Source: an uncultured Opitutia bacterium (lineage in GTDB: Bacteria > Verrucomicrobiota > Verrucomicrobiia > Opitutales > JABJCN01). From it: a stretch of DNA of 24,839 nucleotides. The position numbers and the translations under genes were made by a program. The notes beneath the pieces were generated by a model. That model was given only the letters and a program-made list of their open reading frames with translations, made no database searches and had not been told where the DNA came from. The stretch covers positions 1-24,839 of the forward strand of contig CAJWSN010000005.1 of the NCBI GenBank assembly GCA_913046175.1. The letters are read 5' to 3'. Positions 7,620 through 16,340 of this stretch are shown one piece after another. Each line of letters opens with the position of its first letter. Within the stretch, counting starts at the first letter, position 1.

Positions 7620-8423
7620 ATGGAATCCTCGTGGAGAGGTCTTATTTTTCTTGCGCTGACTTCCGTGGCTTGCGCTGACTTGTGGGATAATTCCACCACC
7701 GTTGAAGGTGGATGGAAAAGCTCTGATTGGCTTGGCTTGTACTATAGCGAAGACAGCGGCCAGGGTTGGATTTACCATCAGGACATGGGTTGGCTGTTTA
7801 CCAAAGGCAGTGCAGAAAACAGCATCTGGTTCTATTGGCCAGAGCAAGGGTGGTTCTGGTCTGGCAGCAGCATTTTTCCCTTGGTCTGGGGGGAACAACA
7901 CAATGGGTGGTATTACTACTTAAATGCAAACTCGTCAGGACTGGGCAGTCCATGGTTCTATAATTTTAATTCTGGAAACTGGGCCGACAGGATTCTGTTC
8001 CGTCCGGATTCCATGGATGGAGAAACCCTGGTCATCGAAACTTCATCCAATTCAGGGCATATCGAGGCCAGTTATTCTTTTGGCTCCTCCACTTACACTG
8101 CCACACTGAAACGCGCCCAACTGGGCATGGTAATACCCATAGAGATATCGGGGACCTATTCGTTTGAAGTGGATCCAGACGACCCCGAGACGCTCACCCT
8201 GTCATTGACCATTGATGCCTACAAGATTACGATGAGCTCTGAGTCTGGCGAGCAGACCATTGAGGGCACTGCAGAGGAAGTCGGGGCGGCAACCGGCCTC
8301 CCGGTCACCACAGCGGCAACCGTCAGCCTTACTGCCAATGGAGCAGGCACTGGCAACTACGAAGTCAACTGGACTTACACCAACGGTCTTTCTGACCAGG
8401 AAACCGGCAACATATCCTGGTAA
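7620..8423 (+). CDS. Exported Trp/Tyr-rich repeat protein of unknown function
   Basis: A 267-residue protein with a probable signal peptide (MESSWRGLIFLALTSVACA, cleavage likely around residues 18-20). Residues ~30-115 are extraordinarily aromatic, with loosely repeated units such as GWIYHQDMGWLF, IWFYWPEQGWFWSGSSIFPLVW and HNGWYYYLN. I associate this pattern with short GW-containing repeats in exported proteins of Opitutae-type Verrucomicrobiota; that link is from memory. Residues ~130-267 are Ser/Thr/Gly-rich with alternating hydrophobic residues, suggesting a beta-rich domain of simple strands. There is no recognisable catalytic motif, and surface or extracellular binding is only a guess. 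The start has AGGA 8 bases upstream, and a hairpin follows the stop. The gene sits alone between two tRNA genes on the other strand. Confidence 0.8.
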   Translation: MESSWRGLIFLALTSVACADLWDNSTTVEGGWKSSDWLGLYYSEDSGQGWIYHQDMGWLFTKGSAENSIWFYWPEQGWFWSGSSIFPLVWGEQHNGWYYYLNANSSGLGSPWFYNFNSGNWADRILFRPDSMDGETLVIETSSNSGHIEASYSFGSSTYTATLKRAQLGMVIPIEISGTYSFEVDPDDPETLTLSLTIDAYKITMSSESGEQTIEGTAEEVGAATGLPVTTAATVSLTANGAGTGNYEVNWTYTNGLSDQETGNISW

Positions 8424-8430
8424 CCAAAAT

Positions 8431-8458
8431 GGAGTGCGATTTAACCGCAGACTCCTTT
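8431..8458. terminator. Stem-loop terminator after the Trp-rich gene, also downstream of tRNA-Lys
   Basis: GGAGTGCG (8431-8438) pairs with CGC (8446-8448) and ACTCC (8451-8455), interrupted by a two-base AG bulge, with a 7-base loop ATTTAAC. A TTT follows on the plus strand. On the minus strand the hairpin is followed by ATTTT, so it may also end the tRNA-Lys transcript. It begins 8 bases after the stop codon at 8421-8423. Confidence 0.55.
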
Positions 8459-8462
8459 CGAA

Positions 8463-8538
<76 letters not shown>

Positions 8539-8618
8539 AAAAAAGAGCGTGAAATTGTGACAGGGTTCGACCCCCGTTCAAGTATGAAATTCCTAAAGGC
8601 TGCGTTTTCTCTCCCGGG

Positions 8619-9914
8619 CTAGCCAATGCTTTTGCTCACCTGGAATATACTGGACACCATCACGTAGGCCACGATCGCCACAATCAGAAAGGCAACGGTC
8701 AAAGAACCCGAGGAGACCATGACAGTCATCCGGTGCATGTGACGGGAAAGCTGATCCCGAAAGGATTTTGTGATCTCGGTAAGGCTGTGGACCAGGTTTC
8801 CGGTGTTCTCCCCAACGGAAAGGATGTCCAGGGCAAGGTCCGGCATAAACTTGTTTTGGCGCAGGGCGGTGGAAACTCCAACACCTTCATTCACTTGACC
8901 ACGGGCAGAATTAAAACGTTCGCGCAGGTCGCGATTGTTAATGGTGCGCTCAGTGAGACGCAGGGCTTCAGTTGTGGTTAGGCCGCTTGCCAGCAGTGTC
9001 GCCAGAAGGTTGCTGGTCTGGAACAGGTTGCTGAAGCGGGTGATTGGTCCAACCAGTGGAAGGCGAAGCAGAATGCGGTCGGTGACCTTCAACCCGGTAT
9101 CGGTCTTTCGCCATTGGGTAAAGCCCAGTCCAAATATTACCAGTGCCCCAAGGATGAAAGGACCTCCAACCTTCATAAACTCTCCGCTTTCAATTAGCAG
9201 GTGTGCCGCAAAGTTACGCTTCCCGCCAAGCTGGTTGAGCATGGTGTCAATCTGCGGCATCAAGTAGGTGAGAACCATAAGGATCACAGCGATGGCAACA
9301 CAAATAATGAAAACCGGATAGGTCATGCTCCCCAGGACCTTGGCTTTTATCTCCCTTCGCTCATCCAGGTAGGTTACAATTTTCTGAAGGATGGGCACCA
9401 GTTCACCAGTCTGCTCACCCGCCTCAATGACATGGGTCACGGAATTGCTGAAAATGGTGGGGATGGTGGACATGGCGGAAGCCAGGGTGCGCCCCTCGCT
9501 CAGTTCCTTCCAGATGGTGCCGCAGACACCTTTTAGCTGGGGGTCACTTATCCGTTGGCTGAGCAGTCGAACAGAATCTCCCAGAGGCATTCCACTGGAA
9601 TGCAACTCCAGCAGGCGTTTCATAAAATTCAATCCCAACAACTCCTTCGAGGTGAACCTGCCCTTCAAGGAAGAGAACGAAATTGCTCGGGATGTCTTGG
9701 GACGATCAGCACCTCCCGGTTCCTTTGTTTTTTTTCCAAATTTCTTGAGCCGGGCATTGCTGGCCTTTGGGGTTGTCTTTTCCTCGTTGACAGAAAGTAC
9801 CCTGCGAGTCTTTCCACGAAGCTGGGCAATCACCTGCCGCCGGTCTGATGCCTCCATGACCCCGGTCTTGGTGCGCCCGGATGCTGTAATTGCCTTATAT
9901 TTAAATTGGGGCAT
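8619..9914 (-). CDS. gspF: Type II secretion system inner-membrane platform protein GspF
   Basis: GspF is the polytopic platform protein that contacts the GspE ATPase and the growing pseudopilus. This 431-residue copy starts at the ATG at 9914 (MPQFKYKAITASGRTKTG, a typical GspF start), 4 bases after the gspE stop. A basic, Lys-rich linker lies near residues 50-85 (KKFGKKTKEPGG). Two T2SSF domains follow, the first from FMKRLLELHSSGMPLGDSVRLL and the second from FSNLFQTSNLLATLLASGLTTTEALRL. Each carries the helical GE.TG motif (EAGEQTGELVPIL and SVGENTGNLVHSL). Three hydrophobic segments are visible: YPVFIICVAIAVILMVLTYLM, FILGALVIFGLGF and the C-terminal LTVAFLIVAIVAYVMVSSIF. It is the last gene of the operon. 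Confidence 0.96.
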   Translation of the reverse strand: MPQFKYKAITASGRTKTGVMEASDRRQVIAQLRGKTRRVLSVNEEKTTPKASNARLKKFGKKTKEPGGADRPKTSRAISFSSLKGRFTSKELLGLNFMKRLLELHSSGMPLGDSVRLLSQRISDPQLKGVCGTIWKELSEGRTLASAMSTIPTIFSNSVTHVIEAGEQTGELVPILQKIVTYLDERREIKAKVLGSMTYPVFIICVAIAVILMVLTYLMPQIDTMLNQLGGKRNFAAHLLIESGEFMKVGGPFILGALVIFGLGFTQWRKTDTGLKVTDRILLRLPLVGPITRFSNLFQTSNLLATLLASGLTTTEALRLTERTINNRDLRERFNSARGQVNEGVGVSTALRQNKFMPDLALDILSVGENTGNLVHSLTEITKSFRDQLSRHMHRMTVMVSSGSLTVAFLIVAIVAYVMVSSIFQVSKSIG

Positions 9915-9918
9915 CCGT

Positions 9919-11634
9919 TCAAGCAGGAGTATCTTCGTCCCCCTCTTCCTCCTCGTCACCAATGTCGGCATAACGCATGATGTCCGTAAGGGAGGTAAGT
10001 CCGCGCTTGACCTGTTCCCATCCACACTGCTGAAGTGAACGCATCCCCTGCAAGAGCGCCGCCTCACGAATCAGCCTGGCGGAAGACTTCTCGACGATTA
10101 GGCGGTGAATTTCCTCCGTCACGACAAGCACCTCAAAGATACCAATGCGTCCCCGGTATCCGCGGCCACCACAACGGTCACATCCAGCATGCACTTTCAC
10201 AAGGCCCGCATTGGCCATTTCGGTCAGTTCAATTCCCAGTGCCAGCAGTTGGCTGCGCAGCAGTTCCTCCTCCAGGTTGGCAGGCTTCGCACAATGTGAA
10301 CACAGGCGCCGCACGAGCCGCTGGGCAATGATCATCTCCACCGAGGAGGCGATCAGGAAAGGCTCAATATCCATGTCAATCAAACGAGTCAGGGCACCAG
10401 GGGCATCATTGGTGTGGAGTGTGCTCAATACCAGGTGGCCAGTCAGGGAGGCACGGATTCCAATGTCAGCAGTCTCCCTGTCACGAATTTCTCCCACCAT
10501 GATCACATCCGGGTCCTGACGAAGGATGTGACGCAGGGCTGCCGCAAAATCGAGCCCGATTTCATGGTGAATCTGTGTCTGGTTCACACCAGGGACCTCA
10601 TACTCGACAGGATCTTCCACCGTGATAATTCGCCGCTCAGGAAAATTGATCTTCCGGAGGAATGCCGTGAGGGAGGTGGACTTGCCCGCGCCCGTGGGCC
10701 CGGTGACAAGAAGGATGCCGTGGGGTCTCGCAAGCGCCTGGTTGACCTTTTCCTCATCATCCTCCAGGAGCCCCAGTTCACGAACTGAAAGAGGCTGGGA
10801 TTTCTCATTGAGCAAACGCAGGCTTACGCTCTCCGCATACATCGTGGGAAAAGTGGAGACACGGATATCCATCTCGGTTTTCCCATCGTCGAAAGTGATC
10901 CGTCCATCCTGTGGCCGCCTCTTCTCTGAAATGTTCAGCTTGGCCATGATCTTCAAGCGGGAAATGATGGCATCCTGAACACGAACGAGATTGTCCGGCA
11001 GGCGGACAGGAATGAGTTCCCCGTCAATGCGGTAACGTATCTGCAGGTCGTCACGCAGGGGTTCAAAATGGATGTCCGTGGCGCGCTCGCCTATGGCTCG
11101 GTGGATGACTTCGTTAACGAATCGAATGATTGCTGCATTCTCATCCTCCTCTTCCATTTCCTCATCATCAAAACCAAGTTCATCGAGCTGGGAGGATTCC
11201 AGGCTGTCCGCCCCAACGCCGAACTTTTGGGTGATGGTGGAGGAAATAAGTTCTGGAGGGCCAAGCTGCCAGCGGGGCTGTTTCCCACAAACGGCAAAAA
11301 CCCACTTGTCCATTGAAGGTTCAGGCGGCCAGACGGTGACAAGGTCCAGATATTCAGTATTTTCCTGACCCTCCTTGATCGGGAGACATTGAAACTCATT
11401 GATAAGACGAAGCGGTATCTTGCTTGTTGGTTCATCCTCCATCTCGAAGTCCTCCACAACCGGCAGTCCACTTGACTGGCCAACAAGTCTCAAGGCAGCC
11501 TCAGGCTCCTTGTCATGGAGGTCTGCAAAATGGCGGAGGCGATCCTCCTTCGGTAGTTCAGCCAACGCATCAACCTCCTCCTCGTTAAGATCCTTGAGCC
11601 AGGGTTGCTCGACCATGTTTCCGTTCTTCAGCAT
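9919..11634 (-). CDS. gspE: Type II secretion system ATPase GspE
   Basis: The cytoplasmic hexameric ATPase that powers pseudopilus assembly; 571 residues. The N-terminal ~140 residues form a divergent N1E-like domain. An acidic linker DDEEMEEEDEN follows near residues 155-165. Then come the N2E domain (ATDIHFEPLRDDLQIRYRIDGEL) and the core ATPase, with Walker A GPTGAGKSTSLTAFL (Lys318), an Asp box near RIITVEDPVEYEV, Walker B LRQDPDVIMVGEIRD and the His box TGHLVLSTLHTNDA. A zinc element is visible as LCSHC near 443 and CDRCGGRGYRGR near 485, the four-Cys arrangement of T2SS/T4P ATPases. The C-terminus is acidic (GDEEEEGDEDTPA). ATG 11634 is used; MVEQPWL at 11616 has slightly better purine-rich upstream sequence and may be the true start. 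Confidence 0.96.
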   Translation of the reverse strand: MLKNGNMVEQPWLKDLNEEEVDALAELPKEDRLRHFADLHDKEPEAALRLVGQSSGLPVVEDFEMEDEPTSKIPLRLINEFQCLPIKEGQENTEYLDLVTVWPPEPSMDKWVFAVCGKQPRWQLGPPELISSTITQKFGVGADSLESSQLDELGFDDEEMEEEDENAAIIRFVNEVIHRAIGERATDIHFEPLRDDLQIRYRIDGELIPVRLPDNLVRVQDAIISRLKIMAKLNISEKRRPQDGRITFDDGKTEMDIRVSTFPTMYAESVSLRLLNEKSQPLSVRELGLLEDDEEKVNQALARPHGILLVTGPTGAGKSTSLTAFLRKINFPERRIITVEDPVEYEVPGVNQTQIHHEIGLDFAAALRHILRQDPDVIMVGEIRDRETADIGIRASLTGHLVLSTLHTNDAPGALTRLIDMDIEPFLIASSVEMIIAQRLVRRLCSHCAKPANLEEELLRSQLLALGIELTEMANAGLVKVHAGCDRCGGRGYRGRIGIFEVLVVTEEIHRLIVEKSSARLIREAALLQGMRSLQQCGWEQVKRGLTSLTDIMRYADIGDEEEEGDEDTPA

Positions 11635-11645
11635 TTGCAGAAAAT

Positions 11646-12227
11646 CTATCGGTTGCTGGGTGTCACAATCCGGCGGCGCGGAACAGGTGTGCCGGGTTTT
11701 TGTGGAGTCGGTTTCCTTACCGTGGGCTTGACAGGCGTCTTGGGCTTGGGCGCCGGCTTTCTTGCCGCCGCCTTCAGATGTGCAATGGGAACAGGATTTC
11801 CAGAAGGTTCCTTTATGGAAAGGGTTGCCTGCTCCCCCCCGTCCTTGACAACCACATCCCGATTGTTCGTGTCAAACTCCACAATTGAAAAGCCGGCCCC
11901 GTCAGCACGTTCATTCAATGCAAGCCATTGGCTCTTGTTCGTGCGTTTGTCAAAAATACTGAATTTCCACACTCCGCCAATACGCACATAACCACGCAAC
12001 TCCAGGTTTTGCTTCAGGCGCGGAGGCGACTTGGGCGGAGGTGCGGCCTTCTTTTTCTGGGCCGCCAGGTTTTTCTTGTAGCCAGGCGGAAGAAAAGGTG
12101 AATCCTCAGCCAAATTACGGGTACGCTGGGCTTGGGCCTGGTTGAGACAAGGCAGGGCAAGTACAAGGGTCAACCCAAGCACTTTCAGGAGCCCGCCTGT
12201 GGTTTTGACCTGCCAGGAAATTTTCAT
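11646..12227 (-). CDS. Periplasmic T2SS connector candidate (GspC/PilP homology-region-like protein)
   Basis: A 193-residue protein between the secretin and ATPase genes. A signal peptide is visible (MKISWQVKTTGGLLKVLGLTL and following), with likely cleavage after AQA near residue 33. Residues ~72-140 read like a small beta domain: LELRGYVRIGGVWKFSIFD, WLALNERADGAGFSIVEFD, then DVVVKDGGEQATLSI. Strand order and spacing are like the homology region of GspC and PilP, which links the inner-membrane complex to the secretin N0 domain. That similarity is judged by eye, not searched. The flanks are low-complexity and Lys/Pro-rich (KKKAAPPPKSPP; KPAPKPKTPVKPTVRKPTP). No GspC with a transmembrane anchor is found elsewhere in the operon, so this is the best candidate for that job. 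It lies 30 bases after gspD and 11 before gspE. Confidence 0.65.
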   Translation of the reverse strand: MKISWQVKTTGGLLKVLGLTLVLALPCLNQAQAQRTRNLAEDSPFLPPGYKKNLAAQKKKAAPPPKSPPRLKQNLELRGYVRIGGVWKFSIFDKRTNKSQWLALNERADGAGFSIVEFDTNNRDVVVKDGGEQATLSIKEPSGNPVPIAHLKAAARKPAPKPKTPVKPTVRKPTPQKPGTPVPRRRIVTPSNR

Positions 12228-12257
12228 TTTTCCATTTCAAGTAGGAAAGACCAAGTA

Positions 12258-14357
12258 TTAAAAGATTCCATCCTGGAGTCCAAGCCAATCCTTGAAACGC
12301 TTCTGGAAGCCTTTTTCCTCCTCGTTCAGGCTTTTCAACGTATCGAAGGCACCGGTTTCCGTGAAACGCTTGATGTCATCGCCGTGTTTCAGCTGCTCAA
12401 GTTGTTCCTGGGCCATCTGCCCCGCTTCCTCAACCTGGTTGAGCACATGGGGCTTGAGAAAGATGATCAGTTCCTTGACGTTGTTTTCCTTCGACCGGGA
12501 ACCCAGAAGCGCCCCCAAGATCGGCACCTGGCCGAATGGACCCGTGCGGCTATCGGAATCTGATGTGCGAAGGCTCTGGAGACCGGCCATGATTATCACC
12601 TCCTGATCATTGACACTGACAAAGGAGTTCGCCTCACGCTTCTTGATCACAGGCTGTTCGTTTTCATTGACGGAAACCATCTCGCCAATGTCTTCAATCT
12701 TCTGTTCAATCTCCATCTGGATGACTCCATTCTTGCCGATGAGGGGCTTGACCTTGAGCTGAATCCCAATGTCACGGTATTGTACCTGGCTGCTCGCGTA
12801 ACCAGCCGTGTAACTGCTGGTCTGGGTGGACGTGATGATGGGGCGTGACTCACTCACATTGATGACGGCCTCCTGATTGTGCGTGGTGAGGATTGCCGGG
12901 CTGGAAAGCACACGTACATTCGCGTTGCTCTTGGCCGCCTGCCAGACAAAGTCGAGGTTGTATCTCCCTGTCTTGCCAGCGAAGGTTCCTGTCATCAGGT
13001 CCAAGGCAAAGTTTTCAGAGGCAGTGGAGGTCTGGCCCTCACCCAGTGCCTGGTTGATGTTGTACTTTAACTGAAAAGCCTCCAGTCCGCGGCTCATGTT
13101 CCTGGTTAGGGAAACCTCAGCAATAATTGCCTCGATGCGTACCTGCGGGAGAAGCACGTCGATTTGATCGACGAAGTCTGAGATGTATTCGAGATCGCTC
13201 GGGGTTCCGTAGGCAACAAGCGCATTACTCCGCTCATCGGCAACAATGGTTACAAATTCACTGAACTGAAGGTTCTTCTCCCCAAGGTTGGAAGTGGCAG
13301 TGACAGTGGTTGGTTTTGGCGTTGTTGCCGGTTTTGCTGGTGTGGACGGGGCAGGCTTTGCCGGAGAGGTTCCGGAACGAATGGAGGAGCCACTCTTCTT
13401 GGTCTGATTGCGCACCGTCTTCTGGTTGCTGATGACCTGGGAGATCAGGGCCTCCATCTCCTTGGCCTGAGCGTGCATGATATTGAAAACCTTGCTCTTG
13501 GTCAGGGGCTCCACGTTCACATCGAGCCGATCAATAATTGTCTCAATAATCGGGATATTGCTCTTGTGGGTCAGGACCATGAGCTGATTGGTTCGCTCAT
13601 CAGATTCGAGCACGGTATTGCCTTCCAGGTAGGTCTTCAGGGGTCCCTGGGCGAGTCGTTCAAAACGCTGCTGCATCTCGGTGGCATTCATATGCTCCAG
13701 TGAATAAAACTTGAGCTCGATAAAAACCGCCGGCTTGTCGATGTCGCCAAGCAGGCTTTTCATGCGCTGCAGGTTGATAAGCGCGTCCGTGTAGAGGAAA
13801 CTGTTGGACTTCTCAAAGAGCACGGTCGTCCCAACCCCGGGGGTAAGGAAGGGTTGAACCTTGGGCATCGCCTGCTCCACCGTAAGGTAGTCCAGCTTGA
13901 AATAGGTGCTGTAGACCTTTTGGCTCGCTTTCAATTCATCCAGCTTGGCCGGCTCAAGGAAATCAGGCACCTGTGCATTGACGCCTGCTGCAGGAAGGAC
14001 TCGGAAGAATTTCTCGCTGTCTCCAAGACCCGAGACCGAGACCCCGTTCAGGCTCAGAAGACTCTCGATTACCAGCACCGCCTCATCCAGGGTCAATTCC
14101 TGATTATCACCGGTCTTGAAGTTTAGCGACACATTGGGCACATTCTGCGCGCGGATTGCGAGCTTGCCGGTAAGGTCCTGCAGGAGTTCAATTGTTGAAT
14201 TGGTATCCTGATCGACCAGCGCAAGGGGGATGAGTTCAACTTCATCCGGTTCCGCCGGCGCAGGTTGTGCATGGAGAAAGGCCGATGGGAGGACCATCAC
14301 GGCCAAAGCCAGGCACAGGAGATGCGTTCGCAGGGTTGGTTCAGGTGAATGATTCAT
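12258..14357 (-). CDS. gspD: Type II secretion system secretin GspD
   Basis: The outer-membrane channel of the T2SS, 699 residues. The signal peptide ends near LHA|QP (about residue 31). An N0-like domain (about 40-125) is followed by three N-type repeats: VYSTYFKLDYLTVEQAM onward, FIELKFYSLEHMNATEM onward, and SKVFNIMHAQAKEMEALI onward. The third repeat contains a Ser/Pro/Thr/Lys-rich insertion (about 318-360). The secretin domain runs from QVRIEAIIAEVSLTRNMSRG through VRVLSSPAILTTHNQEAVINV to VPILGALLGSRSKENNVKELI, with FLKPHVL closing the motif. A charged C-terminal extension of about 70 residues could be a pilotin-type tail. The ATG at 14357 overlaps the stop of gspM (ATGA). No pilotin gene is recognised here. 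Confidence 0.96.
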   Translation of the reverse strand: MNHSPEPTLRTHLLCLALAVMVLPSAFLHAQPAPAEPDEVELIPLALVDQDTNSTIELLQDLTGKLAIRAQNVPNVSLNFKTGDNQELTLDEAVLVIESLLSLNGVSVSGLGDSEKFFRVLPAAGVNAQVPDFLEPAKLDELKASQKVYSTYFKLDYLTVEQAMPKVQPFLTPGVGTTVLFEKSNSFLYTDALINLQRMKSLLGDIDKPAVFIELKFYSLEHMNATEMQQRFERLAQGPLKTYLEGNTVLESDERTNQLMVLTHKSNIPIIETIIDRLDVNVEPLTKSKVFNIMHAQAKEMEALISQVISNQKTVRNQTKKSGSSIRSGTSPAKPAPSTPAKPATTPKPTTVTATSNLGEKNLQFSEFVTIVADERSNALVAYGTPSDLEYISDFVDQIDVLLPQVRIEAIIAEVSLTRNMSRGLEAFQLKYNINQALGEGQTSTASENFALDLMTGTFAGKTGRYNLDFVWQAAKSNANVRVLSSPAILTTHNQEAVINVSESRPIITSTQTSSYTAGYASSQVQYRDIGIQLKVKPLIGKNGVIQMEIEQKIEDIGEMVSVNENEQPVIKKREANSFVSVNDQEVIIMAGLQSLRTSDSDSRTGPFGQVPILGALLGSRSKENNVKELIIFLKPHVLNQVEEAGQMAQEQLEQLKHGDDIKRFTETGAFDTLKSLNEEEKGFQKRFKDWLGLQDGIF

Positions 14358-14875
14358 GGCGATTGCTGTTTGAGTTCAAATGAAGTGATTTCAAAGACGG
14401 CGTCGAGTTTCATCGGATCTTTACGGTCCGCATTGATCCGGGCACTTTCCAGCGAGATGTAAGGCTCCCCCTGTAGAGCCGTGTCAAACTGTATCAACGA
14501 GGCAATGGGTTCATCCCGAAAACGAACGGGAACCGTATGGATGTTGAAGATTTCCCCCTCCTGGGTCCTGGAGGTCGACATTGTGGGGTCCATCCTTTCA
14601 GCCATGACCTCAACACGGGCAAAGAGTTGATCCTTGTCGTAGGTCCTGCTGGAGTCAAACTTGCTCTGCTGGACAATAAGGTCGGCATCTATCTGTGGCT
14701 CCCTATCAATCATTTTCTTCTGGCCTCCAAGCAGTTTGGCCTGCGTGCTAATCCCTTTTATGCTTTGAGTCACCCGGCCAAATGTGCCAAACCCCCAGAA
14801 TAAGAGGACAAACCAGATAAAACCCATGAACAGGGCTTTCTCGCGAAGGCTGAATCTGTAATAAAGTTCGAGCAT
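14354..14875 (-). CDS. GspM-like type II secretion inner-membrane protein
   Basis: A 173-residue bitopic protein. It has a short cytoplasmic N-terminus (MLELYYRFSLREK), one transmembrane helix (ALFMGFIWFVLLFWGFGTF, about residues 14-32), a helical stretch and a periplasmic alpha/beta part ending EITSFELKQQSP. Size, topology and position directly after the GspL-like gene match GspM/PilO, which pair with GspL/PilN in the assembly platform; sequence similarity itself is weak. The start ATG at 14875 lies one base after the stop of the preceding gene (TGAGATG), and its own stop overlaps the gspD start, so translation is likely coupled on both sides. Confidence 0.7.
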   Translation of the reverse strand: MLELYYRFSLREKALFMGFIWFVLLFWGFGTFGRVTQSIKGISTQAKLLGGQKKMIDREPQIDADLIVQQSKFDSSRTYDKDQLFARVEVMAERMDPTMSTSRTQEGEIFNIHTVPVRFRDEPIASLIQFDTALQGEPYISLESARINADRKDPMKLDAVFEITSFELKQQSP

Positions 14876-14876
14876 C

Positions 14877-16340
14877 TCAGTCCGGCAGGATTTTGGGAAT
14901 AGGTGGCGGGCCGTCAGGGGGAGGCGCCGGTGGCGGTGACTTGGGGGCAACAGGCGGCGGCGGAAGCGGCTTGGATGTGGGTGGGAAATTAACAGGCGTG
15001 GGGTTGGCTTCAGGTTCTTCGGCTGGCCTGGGTGGCTCCACTGGTTTTGCCATGTCCACGGGAGGGAAGGTTGCATTGATTTCAAAGGTGGTCTTCCCCC
15101 CGCTTGTTCTCATGGAAGTCTCGCAGCCAATCACCTTTGTGGACTGGAGGAGGGCTTCCTTGTAACTGTTCACCTCGCCACCATTGCCAGCAACGCCTTT
15201 GACTGAAATTCTATTTCCCTCCTTGGCATCAATGGACTGGAAATGAATTCCGCCAACCCTGTAATCATTCAGGACTTGAAGCATCTGGAATGGACGAAGG
15301 TTGTTGGTCGAGAGTTGCTCAATCTTGGTCAGAAGATCGCGCTTTGACATGATGGAGGTCACCTGGGGTGAGTTATTGTCCACCTTGGCCTGCAATGACT
15401 TGGTCCAGGATCCCCCAATCGTTGTCAGTATCTCCAGGAAGATCAGCAAGATGGCGGCGATTCCAGCCACCATGCCGGCTCGGGCAAGATAGCGCTCCAT
15501 TTTCCGGTTTTTCTTTTCCTGTGTCTTGAACTGGACATCACGAATATCGGCCCTCCAGATGTCGATCTCACCATCCAACAGGCTGTCTGGCCCTGGAGCG
15601 TCGGCTTCGCTTTCCTCCCATGCATGCAGGAAACTAACGCCACCATCCTTGCTTGAAAACTCATACCCGGACTCCCGGAGCCAGGAAGGCATAACCTCAT
15701 ACCCCTCCTCCTCCGGAATCATGCGGAAAAGACGGGCCCGGACAGACTCTATGTCCGGAGCAGCAGCCTCGGCAGTTGTCTCCTCTTCATCCTCCTCGCC
15801 GGAATCCTGCTGGTCAGGTAGAGGAACCGGCAGGGAGTGCAGGACAGGAAGTTGTATCTCGACAGGAGGAATGTCTTCCGCCGGGTCATCATCATCGGAT
15901 TCCTGAGGTTGCTTCGGGGGCAGACCCGGGTGCAGGAACAAAGTCAGGCTGCCTGAGTCCTCCGATGCTTCCGGGCATTCGTCATAAATGAAAAAACCGG
16001 TGGGCTTGTCGAACTGGAACCCCAGCGCTGAGACAAACGACGGATAAACCTGACGAAAGCCCTCAATGTCTCGCAGACCGGCTCTTGCCAATGTCTCAAG
16101 CGTAACGGCGTAAAGCGCCATCCATGAACATTGGGGATCCTGGTGAAAGCCCCAGGCAAGCTGATCAAGGGGGAATGGCGTCAGGCCCGTCATCGACATC
16201 TCTGCAAAATCGTCGAGCTCCTCCGGTTCCAAATCCGAGGGCACCTCCACATACTCACAAAAGAAGAAGTGACCCGGCACCTTTAGGATTCCAGGTAAAT
16301 CCTCTGCTGATGGAGAGAGGTTGAAGTGGGGAAGTTTCAC
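14877..16340 (-). CDS. GspL-like (fused PilM/PilN-type) type II secretion inner-membrane protein with acidic and Pro-rich segments
   Basis: A 487-residue bitopic protein. Residues 1-~140 form a folded cytoplasmic region without recognisable ATP motifs, in the place of the actin-like GspL/PilM domain. Residues ~140-205 are low-complexity and acidic (ESDDDDPAEDIPP, DSGEEDEEETTAE). One transmembrane helix lies at about 290-310 (MVAGIAAILLIFLEILTTIGG). The periplasmic part (~311-425) resembles PilN: a helical stretch, then PFQMLQVLNDYRVGGIHFQSI, NRISVKGVAG and a final TTFEINATFPP strand. The last ~60 residues are almost a pure Pro/Ala/Lys tail (PPPPVAPKSPPPAPPPDGPPP). The gene order before GspM supports GspL. 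The start is GTG at 16340; an in-frame stop lies just upstream and no in-frame ATG occurs for ~48 codons. Confidence 0.7.
   Translation of the reverse strand: MKLPHFNLSPSAEDLPGILKVPGHFFFCEYVEVPSDLEPEELDDFAEMSMTGLTPFPLDQLAWGFHQDPQCSWMALYAVTLETLARAGLRDIEGFRQVYPSFVSALGFQFDKPTGFFIYDECPEASEDSGSLTLFLHPGLPPKQPQESDDDDPAEDIPPVEIQLPVLHSLPVPLPDQQDSGEEDEEETTAEAAAPDIESVRARLFRMIPEEEGYEVMPSWLRESGYEFSSKDGGVSFLHAWEESEADAPGPDSLLDGEIDIWRADIRDVQFKTQEKKNRKMERYLARAGMVAGIAAILLIFLEILTTIGGSWTKSLQAKVDNNSPQVTSIMSKRDLLTKIEQLSTNNLRPFQMLQVLNDYRVGGIHFQSIDAKEGNRISVKGVAGNGGEVNSYKEALLQSTKVIGCETSMRTSGGKTTFEINATFPPVDMAKPVEPPRPAEEPEANPTPVNFPPTSKPLPPPPVAPKSPPPAPPPDGPPPIPKILPD

Noticed and set aside
8560..8580. T-arm-like piece (AGGGTTCGACCCCCG) beside tRNA-Lys that could be a tRNA fragment or attachment-site remnant
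   Set aside because: Only about 15 bases resemble a T arm, the stem is imperfect, and no acceptor, anticodon arm, integrase or second copy is found in the window.
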